A stretch of DNA of 49,622 nt from a virus, in the IMG/VR virus record IMGVR_UViG_3300050015_001122, positions 1 to 49,622 of that record; one strand, written 5' to 3'. The notes under the pieces were generated by a model, which had not been told where the DNA came from, did no database searches, and saw only the letters and a program-made list of their open reading frames with translations. Every line of letters starts with the position of its first letter. Position 1 is the stretch's first letter. Made by a program: the position numbers and the translations under genes. Shown here piece by piece: positions 39,395-48,291 of this stretch.

Positions 39395-41224
39395 TCACAA
39401 GTCCTCCGTGTCGTCTGCGCTCGGGTCTTCGTCGGGTGCGACCTTTTTGCCAGTGGGCTTGCCGGCGGGCTGCATCGTCGGGTCCGGCGCCTCTTCGTCG
39501 TCTTCCTCGACGGCCACGGGCGCCGCGGGCTGGGCCTGCGCGAGAGAAAGCCCCAGTTCCTTCATCAAGGCGATTTCCTTGGCCCGCTGGCGAAGCTGCT
39601 TCTCCCAGTCCTGCCCGTTCCGCGCATACTCCGTGGCGAGCGTGGTCGTGTTGGCCGCCAGGCGGACGGCTTGGGCATTGGCCTCCTTGAGCGGGTCAAC
39701 ATGCTCGTGCCCGTCCCAATGCCACTGGTGCGGCACTTCCCGCAGTGTGCGGGCCTTGAGGGGGAGATAGTCCGAGACGAGAATCGCCTCGTCGAACCAA
39801 GCCCGGAAGACCGGATCGAGGACCTTGATTTCGCAATGGGAGCGTTCGACCCGGATGCTCTTGAAGTAGGTCTGGTGGTCCAGCCGGCCGGAAGCGTAGT
39901 TGTACCCCGACGAGTTGCCCAGGGCGACGTTCAGGGGCATGTTCAAGCAGCGGGCGATCTCGCAGATGTAGGTGCGGACGACCATATCGAAGGTCGTGGT
40001 CGGCTGCTCCGGCTTGATCTGGCCGATATCGTAACCTTCCGGGAGGAACGTCATCATCCGGCGCTCAAGCGCAAGGACATCGAACGGCTCCCCGATGTTC
40101 ACATCGACATTCGCCCCCGCCTGCGTCTTGGCGACGATGGCGTGGTCGGCCGCCGCCTCCGCTGCATCGAGCACCGCCAGAGTGTACCGGCGAAGCTGGG
40201 CGAAGAGCGGAAGGGCCGCCAGAAGCTCCGGCAGGCCGCGGTGCTGGCCCGGCCGATCTGCGCGGAACCAGTGGACCACGTTCGCGGCCGGAACCACGTC
40301 ATACTCCCACGGCATACCGATAAAGCCCGTGGCGTAGGCCCAGTAGCCCGGATGCACCCGCAGGATGTGGTAGTTGACCGGGTTGCCCCAGTCGTCGTAC
40401 TGGATGCCGTCCACCGAGGGCACCAGCAGCAGCGAGATGTCCACGAAACGAACCTGATCGGCCTCCGGCAGCTTGAGGTCCATCTTGACGGGGCTGTCCA
40501 GGCCCTTGTTGGTGATGAACACGGCGAACGCCTCGCCGTCCTGGGTCTTCGCCTTCTTGAGCGTGCGGAGCTTCTCGGCGAAGCTCGTCGCCCTGCACCA
40601 CTGGGCAAAGCCGGTCTCGATGGCGTTATTCAGCTCTTCGTCGTCCGTCTGGATTTGGAGCCGTGGGCCTGTGCCGATCACGTCGTTTGCCAGCGTCTCG
40701 ACCATGCCCCGCGCATACGAGTTGTTGTGGACCTCATACCGGGCTCGGTTGCGGAGGATGTACCGGATATTGGGGTTGGCCGCGGCGTCGGCCGCCAGGC
40801 CGTCGGCCATCATCCAGTGCCGGCGGTTGTCCTCGGTGGTGAGGGCGGTATCGAAGCGGGCCGAGATGCGCCCACCGCCCCCGAAGCGCGGCCCCTGGCT
40901 GAACAGCGTTCTTTCCACGCCCGCTTGCGGTGAGCCTGCCGAACCGCCCGCCACGGCGTTCATGGCCATTTCAAGCTCGGCGTCACCGGCCATGAGGCGC
41001 TCGCGCTCGGGGCTCCGCCGAACGCGGGCGAGCGGGGCCGTCTTGCCCTCGATGTCGGAGTCCGGCCGGCGCGCCGGGGGGTGCTTCTTCACACCAAGGA
41101 GGAGCCGGCCCAGGAAGCCCCTGACACCGCCGCGCTCCAGGCTTGCCGCGGCGGAGGGCGGCGACTTGTCCGGCGAAGCCTTGGCCAAGCCGGAAGCCGG
41201 ACGGATTGTCTCGCGGTTCGCCAT
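39395..41224 (-). CDS. Portal protein, lambda gpB family
   Basis: A 609-residue portal, the ring through which DNA enters the head. Family landmarks: NSYARGMVETLANDVIGTGP (about 165-185), DGEAFAVFITNKG, then FIGMPWEYDVVPAANVVHWF (about 310-330), DRPGQHRGLPELLAALPLFA, and YNYASGRLDHQTYFKSIRVE (about 450-470). The acidic, Pro-rich tail (EEDDEEAPDPTMQPAGKPTG) is common in this family. The ATG at 41224 shares a base with the stop of the gpW-like gene (TGATG). The protease gene follows at once. Confidence 0.92.
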   Translation of the reverse strand: MANRETIRPASGLAKASPDKSPPSAAASLERGGVRGFLGRLLLGVKKHPPARRPDSDIEGKTAPLARVRRSPERERLMAGDAELEMAMNAVAGGSAGSPQAGVERTLFSQGPRFGGGGRISARFDTALTTEDNRRHWMMADGLAADAAANPNIRYILRNRARYEVHNNSYARGMVETLANDVIGTGPRLQIQTDDEELNNAIETGFAQWCRATSFAEKLRTLKKAKTQDGEAFAVFITNKGLDSPVKMDLKLPEADQVRFVDISLLLVPSVDGIQYDDWGNPVNYHILRVHPGYWAYATGFIGMPWEYDVVPAANVVHWFRADRPGQHRGLPELLAALPLFAQLRRYTLAVLDAAEAAADHAIVAKTQAGANVDVNIGEPFDVLALERRMMTFLPEGYDIGQIKPEQPTTTFDMVVRTYICEIARCLNMPLNVALGNSSGYNYASGRLDHQTYFKSIRVERSHCEIKVLDPVFRAWFDEAILVSDYLPLKARTLREVPHQWHWDGHEHVDPLKEANAQAVRLAANTTTLATEYARNGQDWEKQLRQRAKEIALMKELGLSLAQAQPAAPVAVEEDDEEAPDPTMQPAGKPTGKKVAPDEDPSADDTEDL

Positions 41225-41424
41225 CAGTAGACGGTCCCCGGCGCCTGGAGCTTCGCGCTGCGAATGCCGGCGCGCTTCTTCGGGAAAGCCTGATTCGCGG
41301 CCAGGTACTTGTCGCTCTCGACCTGCTCGCCCAGCGGGTGCTGGTGGACCTCGCCCGAACGGCCGCGGGCCATGCTGGGGCCTTGTGCGTTCTGCTGGAT
41401 CGCGCTCTGTACGTCGTCGGGCAT
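41224..41424 (-). CDS. gpW-like head-tail joining protein
   Basis: A 66-residue protein between the terminase region and the portal, where lambda has W. The sequence (DVQSAIQQNAQGPSMARGRS, then GEVHQHPLGEQVESDKYLAA and a basic ending APGTVY) is the typical short pattern of this small family: helix, beta hairpin, helix. GAGG lies 6 nt before the ATG. It is the first gene after the terminator at 41451-41490. Confidence 0.75.
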   Translation of the reverse strand: MPDDVQSAIQQNAQGPSMARGRSGEVHQHPLGEQVESDKYLAANQAFPKKRAGIRSAKLQAPGTVY

Positions 41425-41450
41425 TTGCGCCTCGCGTCAGACCCAAAGAA

Positions 41451-41490
41451 AAAGCCCCACCTCCACACCGTACGGTGAAGGTGGGGCTTT
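41451..41490 (-). terminator. Strong intrinsic terminator in the late leader
   Basis: AAAGCCCCACCT and AGGTGGGGCTTT form a perfect 12-bp stem, extended by a CAC/GTG pairing. On the minus strand it is followed by a T-rich run (TTTTTCTTT), so it ends minus-strand transcription. It lies 27 nt before the gpW-like gene, between that gene and the promoter at 41578-41605. Confidence 0.85.
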
Positions 41491-41577
41491 AGCTCGTCTC
41501 CGAGGCTCGCGGCCGGCCGGCCGTGTTCCTTGGGCAGTCTTCAGTTTTTTCGGAGCTGGGCTCCGATCTGGCTGTCT

Positions 41578-41605
41578 ATTCTACATCGACACCAAGCCCA
41601 GTCAA
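41578..41605 (-). promoter_or_regulatory. Late promoter with attenuated leader
   Basis: On the minus strand TTGACT (41605-41600) and TAGAAT (41583-41578) are 16 bp apart. The predicted leader runs from about 41571 to 41425 with a small hairpin (CGGAGC-CCA-GCTCCG, 41551-41565) and then the terminator. No gene lies between 41491 and 41832 on either strand. Confidence 0.7.
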
Positions 41606-41832
41606 GAAACAATCTGGCAAAAGAAGGCCGTGAAGTACGCTAATGGTACTTCTTGCGGTTTTGGGGTGTTTTTGCGGCCGGGAGGGCGAGTTGATGTGAT
41701 TCCGCAGTCTAGTGGCCCCCTCAGAAGACCGAGAAGGACTCACGCGGAATCGTCAGGCGATTGAGGCGGGGGCCATCCTGCGGCGTCACGTCTCCGGGCT
41801 CCAGGCCGACTGGTGGGGCTTAAGAAGCCGCC

Positions 41833-43185
41833 TCACTTGACCCAACGGGCCTTGGGCGTCCCGGTCCCCCCGAGAACAATCGAATCGATGCCGCTGGTGA
41901 TCCGGAGGTCCTCATGAATGGCCGTGCCGGATGTCAGTGAAAGGCTCTGCGCAACGAGCGCCCCGCACAGTTGGAAGCCCGTCGTCACGTTGATGGGGGC
42001 GTTGGGTGAGATCACCACTCCGTACAGGCTGCCTCCGCCCATAAGTGTGACGGGCGTCGTTCCCACGTTGTAGAGGGTCAGGCGGTCCAGGTTCTGCCCG
42101 TCCACGACGTTGGCGGCCCCCGTGTTGATGGTGATACCGCCCTGGCAGTACACCTTGAGCGAGGAATTGGGTAGGACCTCCAGGTTGGCGCCCGTGTTGA
42201 CCGTGAAAGCACCATCCGTCACCACGACCACGTTTCCGCTGATCTTGAGCTTGCCGCCGGTGCCTACGCTGAGGCTGGCCACGTGAAGGCTCTGGCTGAG
42301 GGTGTTGGTACTGCCGGTCGCATAGGACACCGCCGCTTGGGTCGCGCCCAGGTTGGGAACGGTAATGGTCGGCATGGGCACAGTCGCCGACATGGTCGTC
42401 GTGGTACCGGTGTAGGTGCCGCCCATGCTGATACTCACGGTTTTGGTGACGTCCGTGCCGGGGCCTGCGGCCACCAAACCGTTGAGGTAGGACCACGTTC
42501 CGATGGAAACCGCCCCGGCCTGGGTTGAATCCGTCACCACATGCGCATTGGAGCCGGAGTTGCCCGATCCATAGGGGCCCAGGGTGGAATCAAAGGAATC
42601 GATCGTGGCCCCGGGGCTCATAGAACTCGGCCTGGGCTCCATGCTGATTGATACGGCGGTGGCCACGATGACCCCGGAACTGATCGTTGAGCCCGAGGGC
42701 GTCACGACCGCCTGGGACGCCCAGTTGGCTTCCTTGAAAGTGCCGACGGCCGTCAGCGTCAGCGACTGGGTCGGGTCGGCCGTGAAGCTGCCGTTGCCCA
42801 CGACGATGCCGCTTCCATTGGGGTCCTGCCCCGCCTGGCCGATGACGGTGAAGACCCCGCCACCGAAGGAGACGTTCTGGCCCCAGGTGCCGGGCGTCTT
42901 GGCCGTCTTCCAGTTGGCGTCCGAGCCCACATACGCCAGGGCCATCTCCAGCCCCGACTCGGCGATCATCCGGGCCTGCGTGCGGTTGGAAAGGTTTCGA
43001 GCCAACTGAACCGAGACCGCTTGCTGGGCCATGTACCCGCCGCTGAGGACGAACACCATGGCCACGACGGCCAGCACCAGTACCAGGGCGATGCCGCGAC
43101 GGTTGCTTGCCATGCGCATGTTGGCGGGAACCCAGGGCTTTCGGCACATGTGTCTTCTCGTTTTCTGTCTGAGTTCATCGGTCAT
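41833..43185 (-). CDS. PilX-like pilin / polymer-forming accessory protein
   Basis: A 450-residue protein. Residues about 25-55 form a pilin-like N-terminal helix after a short basic leader (RRGIALVLVLAVVAMVFVLS), and LARNLSNRTQARMIAESGLE follows, as in PilX/type IV minor pilins. The C-terminal half is a regular beta pattern (about 300-445; LKISGNVVVVTDGAFTVNTG, LYGVVISPNAPINVTTGF), like the DUF7305 polymer-like domain of such proteins. This is a cell-surface gene type, not a virion protein. It lies alone between the zinc-ribbon gene and the late promoter, so it looks like a moron (accessory cargo). AGGA lies 6 nt before the ATG at 43185. Confidence 0.75.
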   Translation of the reverse strand: MTDELRQKTRRHMCRKPWVPANMRMASNRRGIALVLVLAVVAMVFVLSGGYMAQQAVSVQLARNLSNRTQARMIAESGLEMALAYVGSDANWKTAKTPGTWGQNVSFGGGVFTVIGQAGQDPNGSGIVVGNGSFTADPTQSLTLTAVGTFKEANWASQAVVTPSGSTISSGVIVATAVSISMEPRPSSMSPGATIDSFDSTLGPYGSGNSGSNAHVVTDSTQAGAVSIGTWSYLNGLVAAGPGTDVTKTVSISMGGTYTGTTTTMSATVPMPTITVPNLGATQAAVSYATGSTNTLSQSLHVASLSVGTGGKLKISGNVVVVTDGAFTVNTGANLEVLPNSSLKVYCQGGITINTGAANVVDGQNLDRLTLYNVGTTPVTLMGGGSLYGVVISPNAPINVTTGFQLCGALVAQSLSLTSGTAIHEDLRITSGIDSIVLGGTGTPKARWVK

Positions 43186-43331
43186 TCAGTCCTGTCACTT
43201 GACGAACGGCTCCCGGTGGTGCGCCACCGCTTGGCGTGAAGAAAGAATAGAGACGGGCGGGGGTATTCCCCTTGGGCGGATCGTACTGGAGACAGCGAAG
43301 GACCCGCTCATCGGCGAAGCCTTAATGGCCT

Positions 43332-43580
43332 TCATCCCTGTGCTGGCTGCTCGAACGTTACCAGCCGGTGCCCGCAGTTCCGGCAGGCACGCAGGCGCCG
43401 AATGCCTCTCATGCGGTCTCGCGTGTAGACGACCCGCCAGTCCCGGCACCCGCACTTGCGGCAGTGCAGCCCGCGCTCGTCCCGGTTCATTTTGTCGCTG
43501 AACCGCGTGCGATGAACGCCGTCCTGGGGCGCAGGCGATTCCTCTCGGCCATCATCCTTGCTGAACTTGGTCATGGTCAT
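43332..43580 (-). CDS. Zinc-ribbon protein after the terminase
   Basis: An 82-residue protein with C-x2-C (40, 43) and C-x2-C (66, 69) spaced by a basic stretch (RDWRVVYTRDRMRGIRRLRA), a zinc-ribbon that resembles the NrdR N-terminal domain or the Ogr-type late activators. The ATG at 43580 overlaps the terminase stop (ATGA), and GGAG lies just upstream. A role as activator of the late promoter at 41578 is possible but unproven. Confidence 0.7.
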   Translation of the reverse strand: MTMTKFSKDDGREESPAPQDGVHRTRFSDKMNRDERGLHCRKCGCRDWRVVYTRDRMRGIRRLRACRNCGHRLVTFEQPAQG

Positions 43581-45811
43581 CTTTCTCCTATAAGTTCCGA
43601 GAACCGTGTCCGCTTCACTTCCCGTTTCGGCCTCACCGACATCTCAGCCGTCACACAGCCCTGCATCGACGCCGCCACGGCGCAGCCGACCAGGCAGTCC
43701 AGGAAATGGTTGTCCGTCTTGGACGGCCTGGCTTTCCACTCGTGAACCGTGCGCCCCTGGCCTTCAGTGATGACGTAGTATTCCGACTCGGCCACGTGCT
43801 CGGCAAATAGGGCGTGGTGCTCCGGGTTCTTGCCGAAGAGAGTCATCGCGCCCCGGTCGCCTGCGGCCGTCGCCAACCGGGCATGTACGAATGTCTTCCA
43901 CGAGTTCGCGTCAAAGGCGACGTGCCGGAACTCGCTCGACCGCGATACGTTGGGGATGTACCAGTTCGCGCCATGGCGCTCGCCGGGGTGCCGGGTGTAG
44001 GCCGCCATCGGCTTGTTGCCTGCCTTGAGGCCCATGCCCTTGGACAGGAGCGCGGCCGGACCGATCTTGATGGCAACAGCGTTGCACACTCCCGGCAGAT
44101 AGCCCATGTCGATGAGCAGCCGCTCGACGCGCAGGGCGGCGCCGTCGGTCCTCGCCCACGGCCGGGCCAGAAGCTCCGACGCCAGCTTCTCCAGGCCCGA
44201 CTGGACAGCGCCCTCGACACCGGCCCCACGGAACAGGTCGGCCAGCGTATGGCTGGCGTCCCGCTGGGTGAAGTACAGCCGCTTCTGGTCGGGGAAGGTC
44301 CCGTAGTCGATGACGTATCCCGTGAAGTCCTCCTCCCACGCGCAGACGCAGTAGAACAGCAGCTTGTCATGTACGTCGATGAAGGCGGTAATGCGAGTCG
44401 CCGCCAGGGGCACCTCACCCCGCGGCCGGCCTGTGATCTTCCCGGCCACTTCGTCGGCGGTGATCCGTCTGTCCTCGTACTGCTCCACGATCGGCTCATT
44501 CTGGTACTCGGCGGAGAACATCTCCTCCCCAACCTTCAGCTTCCAGTTTATGGCGTGCTGGATGGCCGATATCTCGGTCTTCTCGAACCGCTCCGGCCAG
44601 GCGACAACGGCCCCGGCGTCCATCGCCTCGCGGTGGGCGGCATAGAACTCCGTGGCGGGCACCAGGCCCTTACCCGTTCGCAGCCCCTCGGCCCAGATGC
44701 GGGCGTACTCGTCCCAGAGCTTCTCCGCCGTGGGAAAGGCATAGACGAGCTTCGTACATTCGCCCTGCCACTCGGGATGCTTCTGTCGGTCCAGGAGTTG
44801 GTCGGCCAGGTCGCCGGCATAGGTCTTGGTGCAGGTGAGCAGCGCAGACATGGACTCGCCCGGCCCGGCCATCGGCAGCACGTCGCCGAGCAGGAGTTGG
44901 AGCCTGTCTCGGGTCTGCTTTGCCGACCGGGCGGACTCCCGAGTCTGGGGGTCATCCAGCAGGACCAGAGACGGGCGGATGATGGAGCCGCCGACGCGGG
45001 CGTGCTGCTGGCCCTTGATGTTGGCGTCCAGGCTGGTCGCAGTGATGATTGATCCCGAAGACTCGGAACCCTCGACTGTGGGGAACACCAGCTTGTCGGC
45101 GCCCCAGATGCAGTAGGTGGGCTTGTTGTCGATGTGCTGGCCAATCTGTCTGCGGGCGTTGTTCTCCAATCTTCGCAGCGGATAGACCGCCTTGGGGAAG
45201 TCGGCCTCAAGCAGCGAGTTGTCCATGATGGCCTTGCGTACGGGCGCCAGCAGCTCTATCGCCCGTGCCCGCGAGCCGCCGATAAGACACACAAAGGGGC
45301 GATACCCGCCCAGGACGGCCCACAACGCCGCCAGCCTCGCCAGCGTCGTCTTGCCGCTGCCGCGCGGCATGGCGAACGCAAACAGGCCGCCTTCCTTCAC
45401 CGCCCGCTCGATCTTCTCAATAACGCGGAGGTGATCCTCCGACCAGTGCCGGTAGAGCGCGGGGGCGAAGTAGGTTTCACAGAAGAAGCGGAAGCTTGCC
45501 ACAGCCTTCTGCCGGCGGGCAGGGTCGGCCACTTCCGGGACCGGGGCGATATTCTGCGCCCGCCGATAGGCTTCGATTTTCCGCGCCAGCGTGGTGTCGT
45601 AACTCCTCCGCCTCTTGGCCGGCCCCTCTACCTCCTTCACCAGCCAGCGGATGTAGTCCAAGAGGCGGATGTACCGGCCGTCATGCCATCGCCGACCGGC
45701 CCGGTTCATCTGGGATGTAAGCCGACCGCGAGTGAGGCACTCGCCCAGGCTGGTCGAGTTGAGCAGTTGGACAAGCTCGTCCCGACTGAGCTTTTTCGGG
45801 TCAAGAGCCAT
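43577..45811 (-). CDS. Terminase large subunit, GpA type
   Basis: A 744-residue DNA-packaging motor of the lambda GpA family. The ATPase half has Walker A PRGSGKTT (about 147-154), Walker B SLVLLDDPQT (about 278-287) and the coupling LLTCTKTYAGD. The nuclease half has ITAFIDVHDKLLFY (about 470) and DNHFLDCLVGCAVAAS near the C-terminus. The start overlaps the small HTH gene by 11 nt. GpA-type terminases cut at cos or pac sites; the cut site was not found. Confidence 0.93.
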   Translation of the reverse strand: MALDPKKLSRDELVQLLNSTSLGECLTRGRLTSQMNRAGRRWHDGRYIRLLDYIRWLVKEVEGPAKRRRSYDTTLARKIEAYRRAQNIAPVPEVADPARRQKAVASFRFFCETYFAPALYRHWSEDHLRVIEKIERAVKEGGLFAFAMPRGSGKTTLARLAALWAVLGGYRPFVCLIGGSRARAIELLAPVRKAIMDNSLLEADFPKAVYPLRRLENNARRQIGQHIDNKPTYCIWGADKLVFPTVEGSESSGSIITATSLDANIKGQQHARVGGSIIRPSLVLLDDPQTRESARSAKQTRDRLQLLLGDVLPMAGPGESMSALLTCTKTYAGDLADQLLDRQKHPEWQGECTKLVYAFPTAEKLWDEYARIWAEGLRTGKGLVPATEFYAAHREAMDAGAVVAWPERFEKTEISAIQHAINWKLKVGEEMFSAEYQNEPIVEQYEDRRITADEVAGKITGRPRGEVPLAATRITAFIDVHDKLLFYCVCAWEEDFTGYVIDYGTFPDQKRLYFTQRDASHTLADLFRGAGVEGAVQSGLEKLASELLARPWARTDGAALRVERLLIDMGYLPGVCNAVAIKIGPAALLSKGMGLKAGNKPMAAYTRHPGERHGANWYIPNVSRSSEFRHVAFDANSWKTFVHARLATAAGDRGAMTLFGKNPEHHALFAEHVAESEYYVITEGQGRTVHEWKARPSKTDNHFLDCLVGCAVAASMQGCVTAEMSVRPKREVKRTRFSELIGER

Positions 45812-45989
45812 TGGCCTTCGCCTTCTCTTCCTGCTGATTCAGCCAAGCACCGTAGACGATCAAGTCGATCCGCTTGCCCACGCGCGGCAGGCCGCGGCGG
45901 ATGTGCGCGCGGACGGTCTTGGGGTGTACCTTCAGGAACTTCGCCGCGGCCGCGATCGACAGGGACCGGATATTCAGTTCCTCGCTCAT
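45801..45989 (-). CDS. Terminase small-subunit-like HTH protein
   Basis: A 62-residue protein with a winged HTH (SIAAAAKFLKVHPKTVRAHI, RRGLPRVGKRIDLIVYGAWL) like the DNA-binding head of lambda gpNu1. It lies directly before the large subunit, with which it overlaps. It is shorter than gpNu1 (181 residues), which suggests the assembly domain is missing or in another protein. The ATG overlaps the radical-SAM stop (ATGA). Confidence 0.7.
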   Translation of the reverse strand: MSEELNIRSLSIAAAAKFLKVHPKTVRAHIRRGLPRVGKRIDLIVYGAWLNQQEEKAKANGS

Positions 45990-47383
45990 ATGCCCTCACT
46001 TCCCGGCCAGGGCTTGCCGGCCCGCTGGCGGGCTACGGTGTCCATGTTCATCAGCTTGTCGGTCGGGGTGTACGAAGTGAGATACCGCGTCGGCAACGTG
46101 TCCCAGGTGTAGGCCCCAAAGAGGCGGGCAACATCGACGTGGCGTTCCAAGATGGCCGTCCTGTGCGCCATCGACGCGCCGCGGAACTTGGCGGAGGAAG
46201 CAAGGCGAGCCACGACCTCGGAGTCGTCCTCGGTGCCCCGCAGCACCAGCGAGTCGAGGATGACGGTGGGTAGGCTCTCCGTGCCCCGGCTCTCGGCCGC
46301 CCAGAACCGAGTGCCGCGGTAGAAGATGCCGTGGTACTGGCCGTGCTGCCCTTGGCGCAGGATCTTCACGATCCGGCCGCGATAATTGACAGGGGACATC
46401 GGCCAGCAGGCGCAGGGCGTCGCCGGCATGGGCCGGAACGGGGTGGAGTGGACCTCGATACCCCACTGGGCCTCAACCTTTGTGAAGTCCTTGTCCGCGG
46501 CGGCCAGGTCTTCCAGGAACTCAAACCAGTCGGCCTCCGTCTCGGTCGGGTAGCCCACGATGTTGTATATCTTCATATGGTTTGGCGCCACGGTGGACGA
46601 AGCCATGCCCCGGAAGAAGCCCCGCAACATGTCTCGCGTAATGGGCTTGTTGACCATCCGCCGCAGGCGCTCGGAGAAGCCGTCCAGCCCCACGATCCGC
46701 AGTTTGGGCAGGCCCCACGTCTCAGGCTTCTCCAGGTCAAGCTCAAAGATCGTCTTCTCTGCCGACCCGCCCCAAAGGACATCGCCGGCACCGGCCTCGT
46801 TCTGTAAGCCCCCGACGTGCCGCCTGTGCCACGTGTACCCGCAGAACATGCACTTCCGCTGGCACCCATAAGCCGATTCCTTCCAGGTCTTGCCGTTGGC
46901 CAGGGGGACCGGATGCGGATAGAGCGCCGTCCCGGCATCGAGGATGTACGTCTTGTCCATGCTGAAGTCGGCCGCATGGATGACAGAGGGGTGCTCGTGC
47001 CGCTCGCCGGCCAGCGCCGCCCGGACGACGGGCACGACGTACTCCTCCGCCCGGCCCAGGCAGAAGGTATCGCACCACCGCAGGAACGGCCGGACGTTGA
47101 GGAGCCCAGCGCCGCCGGCGATGACGGTGGGCCGGGCGGTCTTCGGCCAGCCCAGCCGCTCGCCGATGAAGCTGTACCAGTCGCAGCCGGACGTGATGGA
47201 TACCAGCACGACCTTGTACCGGCCGGCCGTGGCGGAGGAGCAGTAGTCCACCTCGATCCCCGCTTGCCGTAGGGCGTGGCAGATCATTTCCAGGCCCGGC
47301 CATGCGCGGACGTTGTAGCTCTCGACCGCGTAGGCGGGCTTGGCGTACTTACCTTGGACGTAGACGGCGACTTCTGCGCTCAT
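45986..47383 (-). CDS. B12-binding/radical-SAM-like enzyme in the packaging operon
   Basis: A 465-residue protein. The N-terminal part is a Rossmann-like cobalamin-binding type domain (about 1-150: YNVRAWPGLEMICHALRQAG, VVLVSITSGCDWYSFIGER). Then comes the cluster motif CQRKCMFC (about 173-180), the C-x3-C-x2-C of radical-SAM enzymes, and a TIM-barrel pattern (KLRIVGLDGFSERLRRMVN, KIYNIVGYPTETEADWFEFL). The substrate is unknown. AGGAGG lies 7 nt before the ATG at 47383, so the upstream in-frame start at 47458 is rejected. Its stop overlaps the next start. Confidence 0.85.
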   Translation of the reverse strand: MSAEVAVYVQGKYAKPAYAVESYNVRAWPGLEMICHALRQAGIEVDYCSSATAGRYKVVLVSITSGCDWYSFIGERLGWPKTARPTVIAGGAGLLNVRPFLRWCDTFCLGRAEEYVVPVVRAALAGERHEHPSVIHAADFSMDKTYILDAGTALYPHPVPLANGKTWKESAYGCQRKCMFCGYTWHRRHVGGLQNEAGAGDVLWGGSAEKTIFELDLEKPETWGLPKLRIVGLDGFSERLRRMVNKPITRDMLRGFFRGMASSTVAPNHMKIYNIVGYPTETEADWFEFLEDLAAADKDFTKVEAQWGIEVHSTPFRPMPATPCACWPMSPVNYRGRIVKILRQGQHGQYHGIFYRGTRFWAAESRGTESLPTVILDSLVLRGTEDDSEVVARLASSAKFRGASMAHRTAILERHVDVARLFGAYTWDTLPTRYLTSYTPTDKLMNMDTVARQRAGKPWPGSEGI

Positions 47384-47439
47384 GAGACACCTCCTGTCCG
47401 GCCCGGTGTACAAGTGTTGCATCCGCTGCGAGAGGGGAT

Positions 47440-47778
47440 ATGATTCGTCCCATGGCAAGGGTGGATCACGACCGAATGAAGAAGCAGTATGGCAACCTGT
47501 ACTCCCAGGTAGCAGCCATCCTCTTTGAGGCTGATCCTGTCGGGATCAACGTCGGGTTCAACACAGACGAGTACGAGCCCGAGGTATCCACTATCCTGCC
47601 CCGCCTGCGGGAATGCTCTTCGGCAGCGGATGTGCAGAGAGTTCTGCTTGAGGAGTTCACGCGTTGGTTCAGTGCAGAGGTGGTGAAGCCGGAGGTCTCG
47701 CGGGACCAGTATGCCGGGCCTGCTGCCAAGATATGGGAGCTTTGGCAACAGAGCCCGCTGTCCGGACCCGCCATGTAG
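47440..47778 (+). CDS. Lone plus-strand hypothetical protein
   Basis: A 112-residue protein, the only confident gene of the element on this strand. GAGAGG lies 4 nt before the ATG at 47440. The sequence is well folded in appearance: YGNLYSQVAAILFEADPVGI, NVGFNTDEYEPEVSTILPRL, ADVQRVLLEEFTRWFS. I recall similar stand-alone proteins in many bacteria but cannot name a function; some resemble immunity proteins. It lies between converging minus-strand genes with 25 nt to the ParB-like stop, and is a moron candidate. Confidence 0.75.
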   Translation: MIRPMARVDHDRMKKQYGNLYSQVAAILFEADPVGINVGFNTDEYEPEVSTILPRLRECSSAADVQRVLLEEFTRWFSAEVVKPEVSRDQYAGPAAKIWELWQQSPLSGPAM

Positions 47779-47802
47779 GATTCTCTCGTCTTTCTGCATG
47801 AT

Positions 47803-48291
47803 TCACCCGATCGGGAACTGGTGCCCGCACTTGGGGCAACGGATGGTTTCGGCGGCATCCCCTGCGTCGGCCGCGCCGTCTTCCAGGCCCGTATCGAACT
47901 CGCGCAGGTACTCAGCCAGTTCCTTGTCAATGAAGCCCAGCAGCTTCAGGTCCGCGCCGCCCTCCCGCAGTTCGCCCAACTCGATGGGCAGGAGGTCGAT
48001 GTCCCACTCGGAGTTTTCCGCGACTCTGTTGTCGGCGATGCGGTAGGCCCGTGCCTGCTCGGGCGTCAGGTCCGCGGCGACGTGGACGGGCACGGTCTTG
48101 AGCTTCAGAAGGAGCGCCGCCTTGTACCTGGTGTGGCCGACGACGATCACGCCGTCCTTGTCCACCACGATGGGCTGCCGGAAGCCGAACTCCTGGATGG
48201 ACTTCGCCACGGCCTCCACGGCCTTGTCATTCCGGCGGGGGTTTCCGGGGTAGGGCTTCACCCGCTCGATGTCCCATTCTTCAATTTTCAT
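47803..48291 (-). CDS. ParB-like protein with C-terminal zinc knuckle
   Basis: A 162-residue protein with a ParB/Srx domain: VKPYPGNPRRNDKAVEAVAK, FGFRQPIVVDKDGVIVVGHT, RYKAALLL, AYRIADNRVAENSEWD. It ends with CPKCGHQF. Phages often carry such ParB-like proteins beside the terminase, sometimes joined to methyltransferases; no methyltransferase is joined here. The ATG at 48291 overlaps the upstream stop (ATGA). Confidence 0.85.
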   Translation of the reverse strand: MKIEEWDIERVKPYPGNPRRNDKAVEAVAKSIQEFGFRQPIVVDKDGVIVVGHTRYKAALLLKLKTVPVHVAADLTPEQARAYRIADNRVAENSEWDIDLLPIELGELREGGADLKLLGFIDKELAEYLREFDTGLEDGAADAGDAAETIRCPKCGHQFPIG

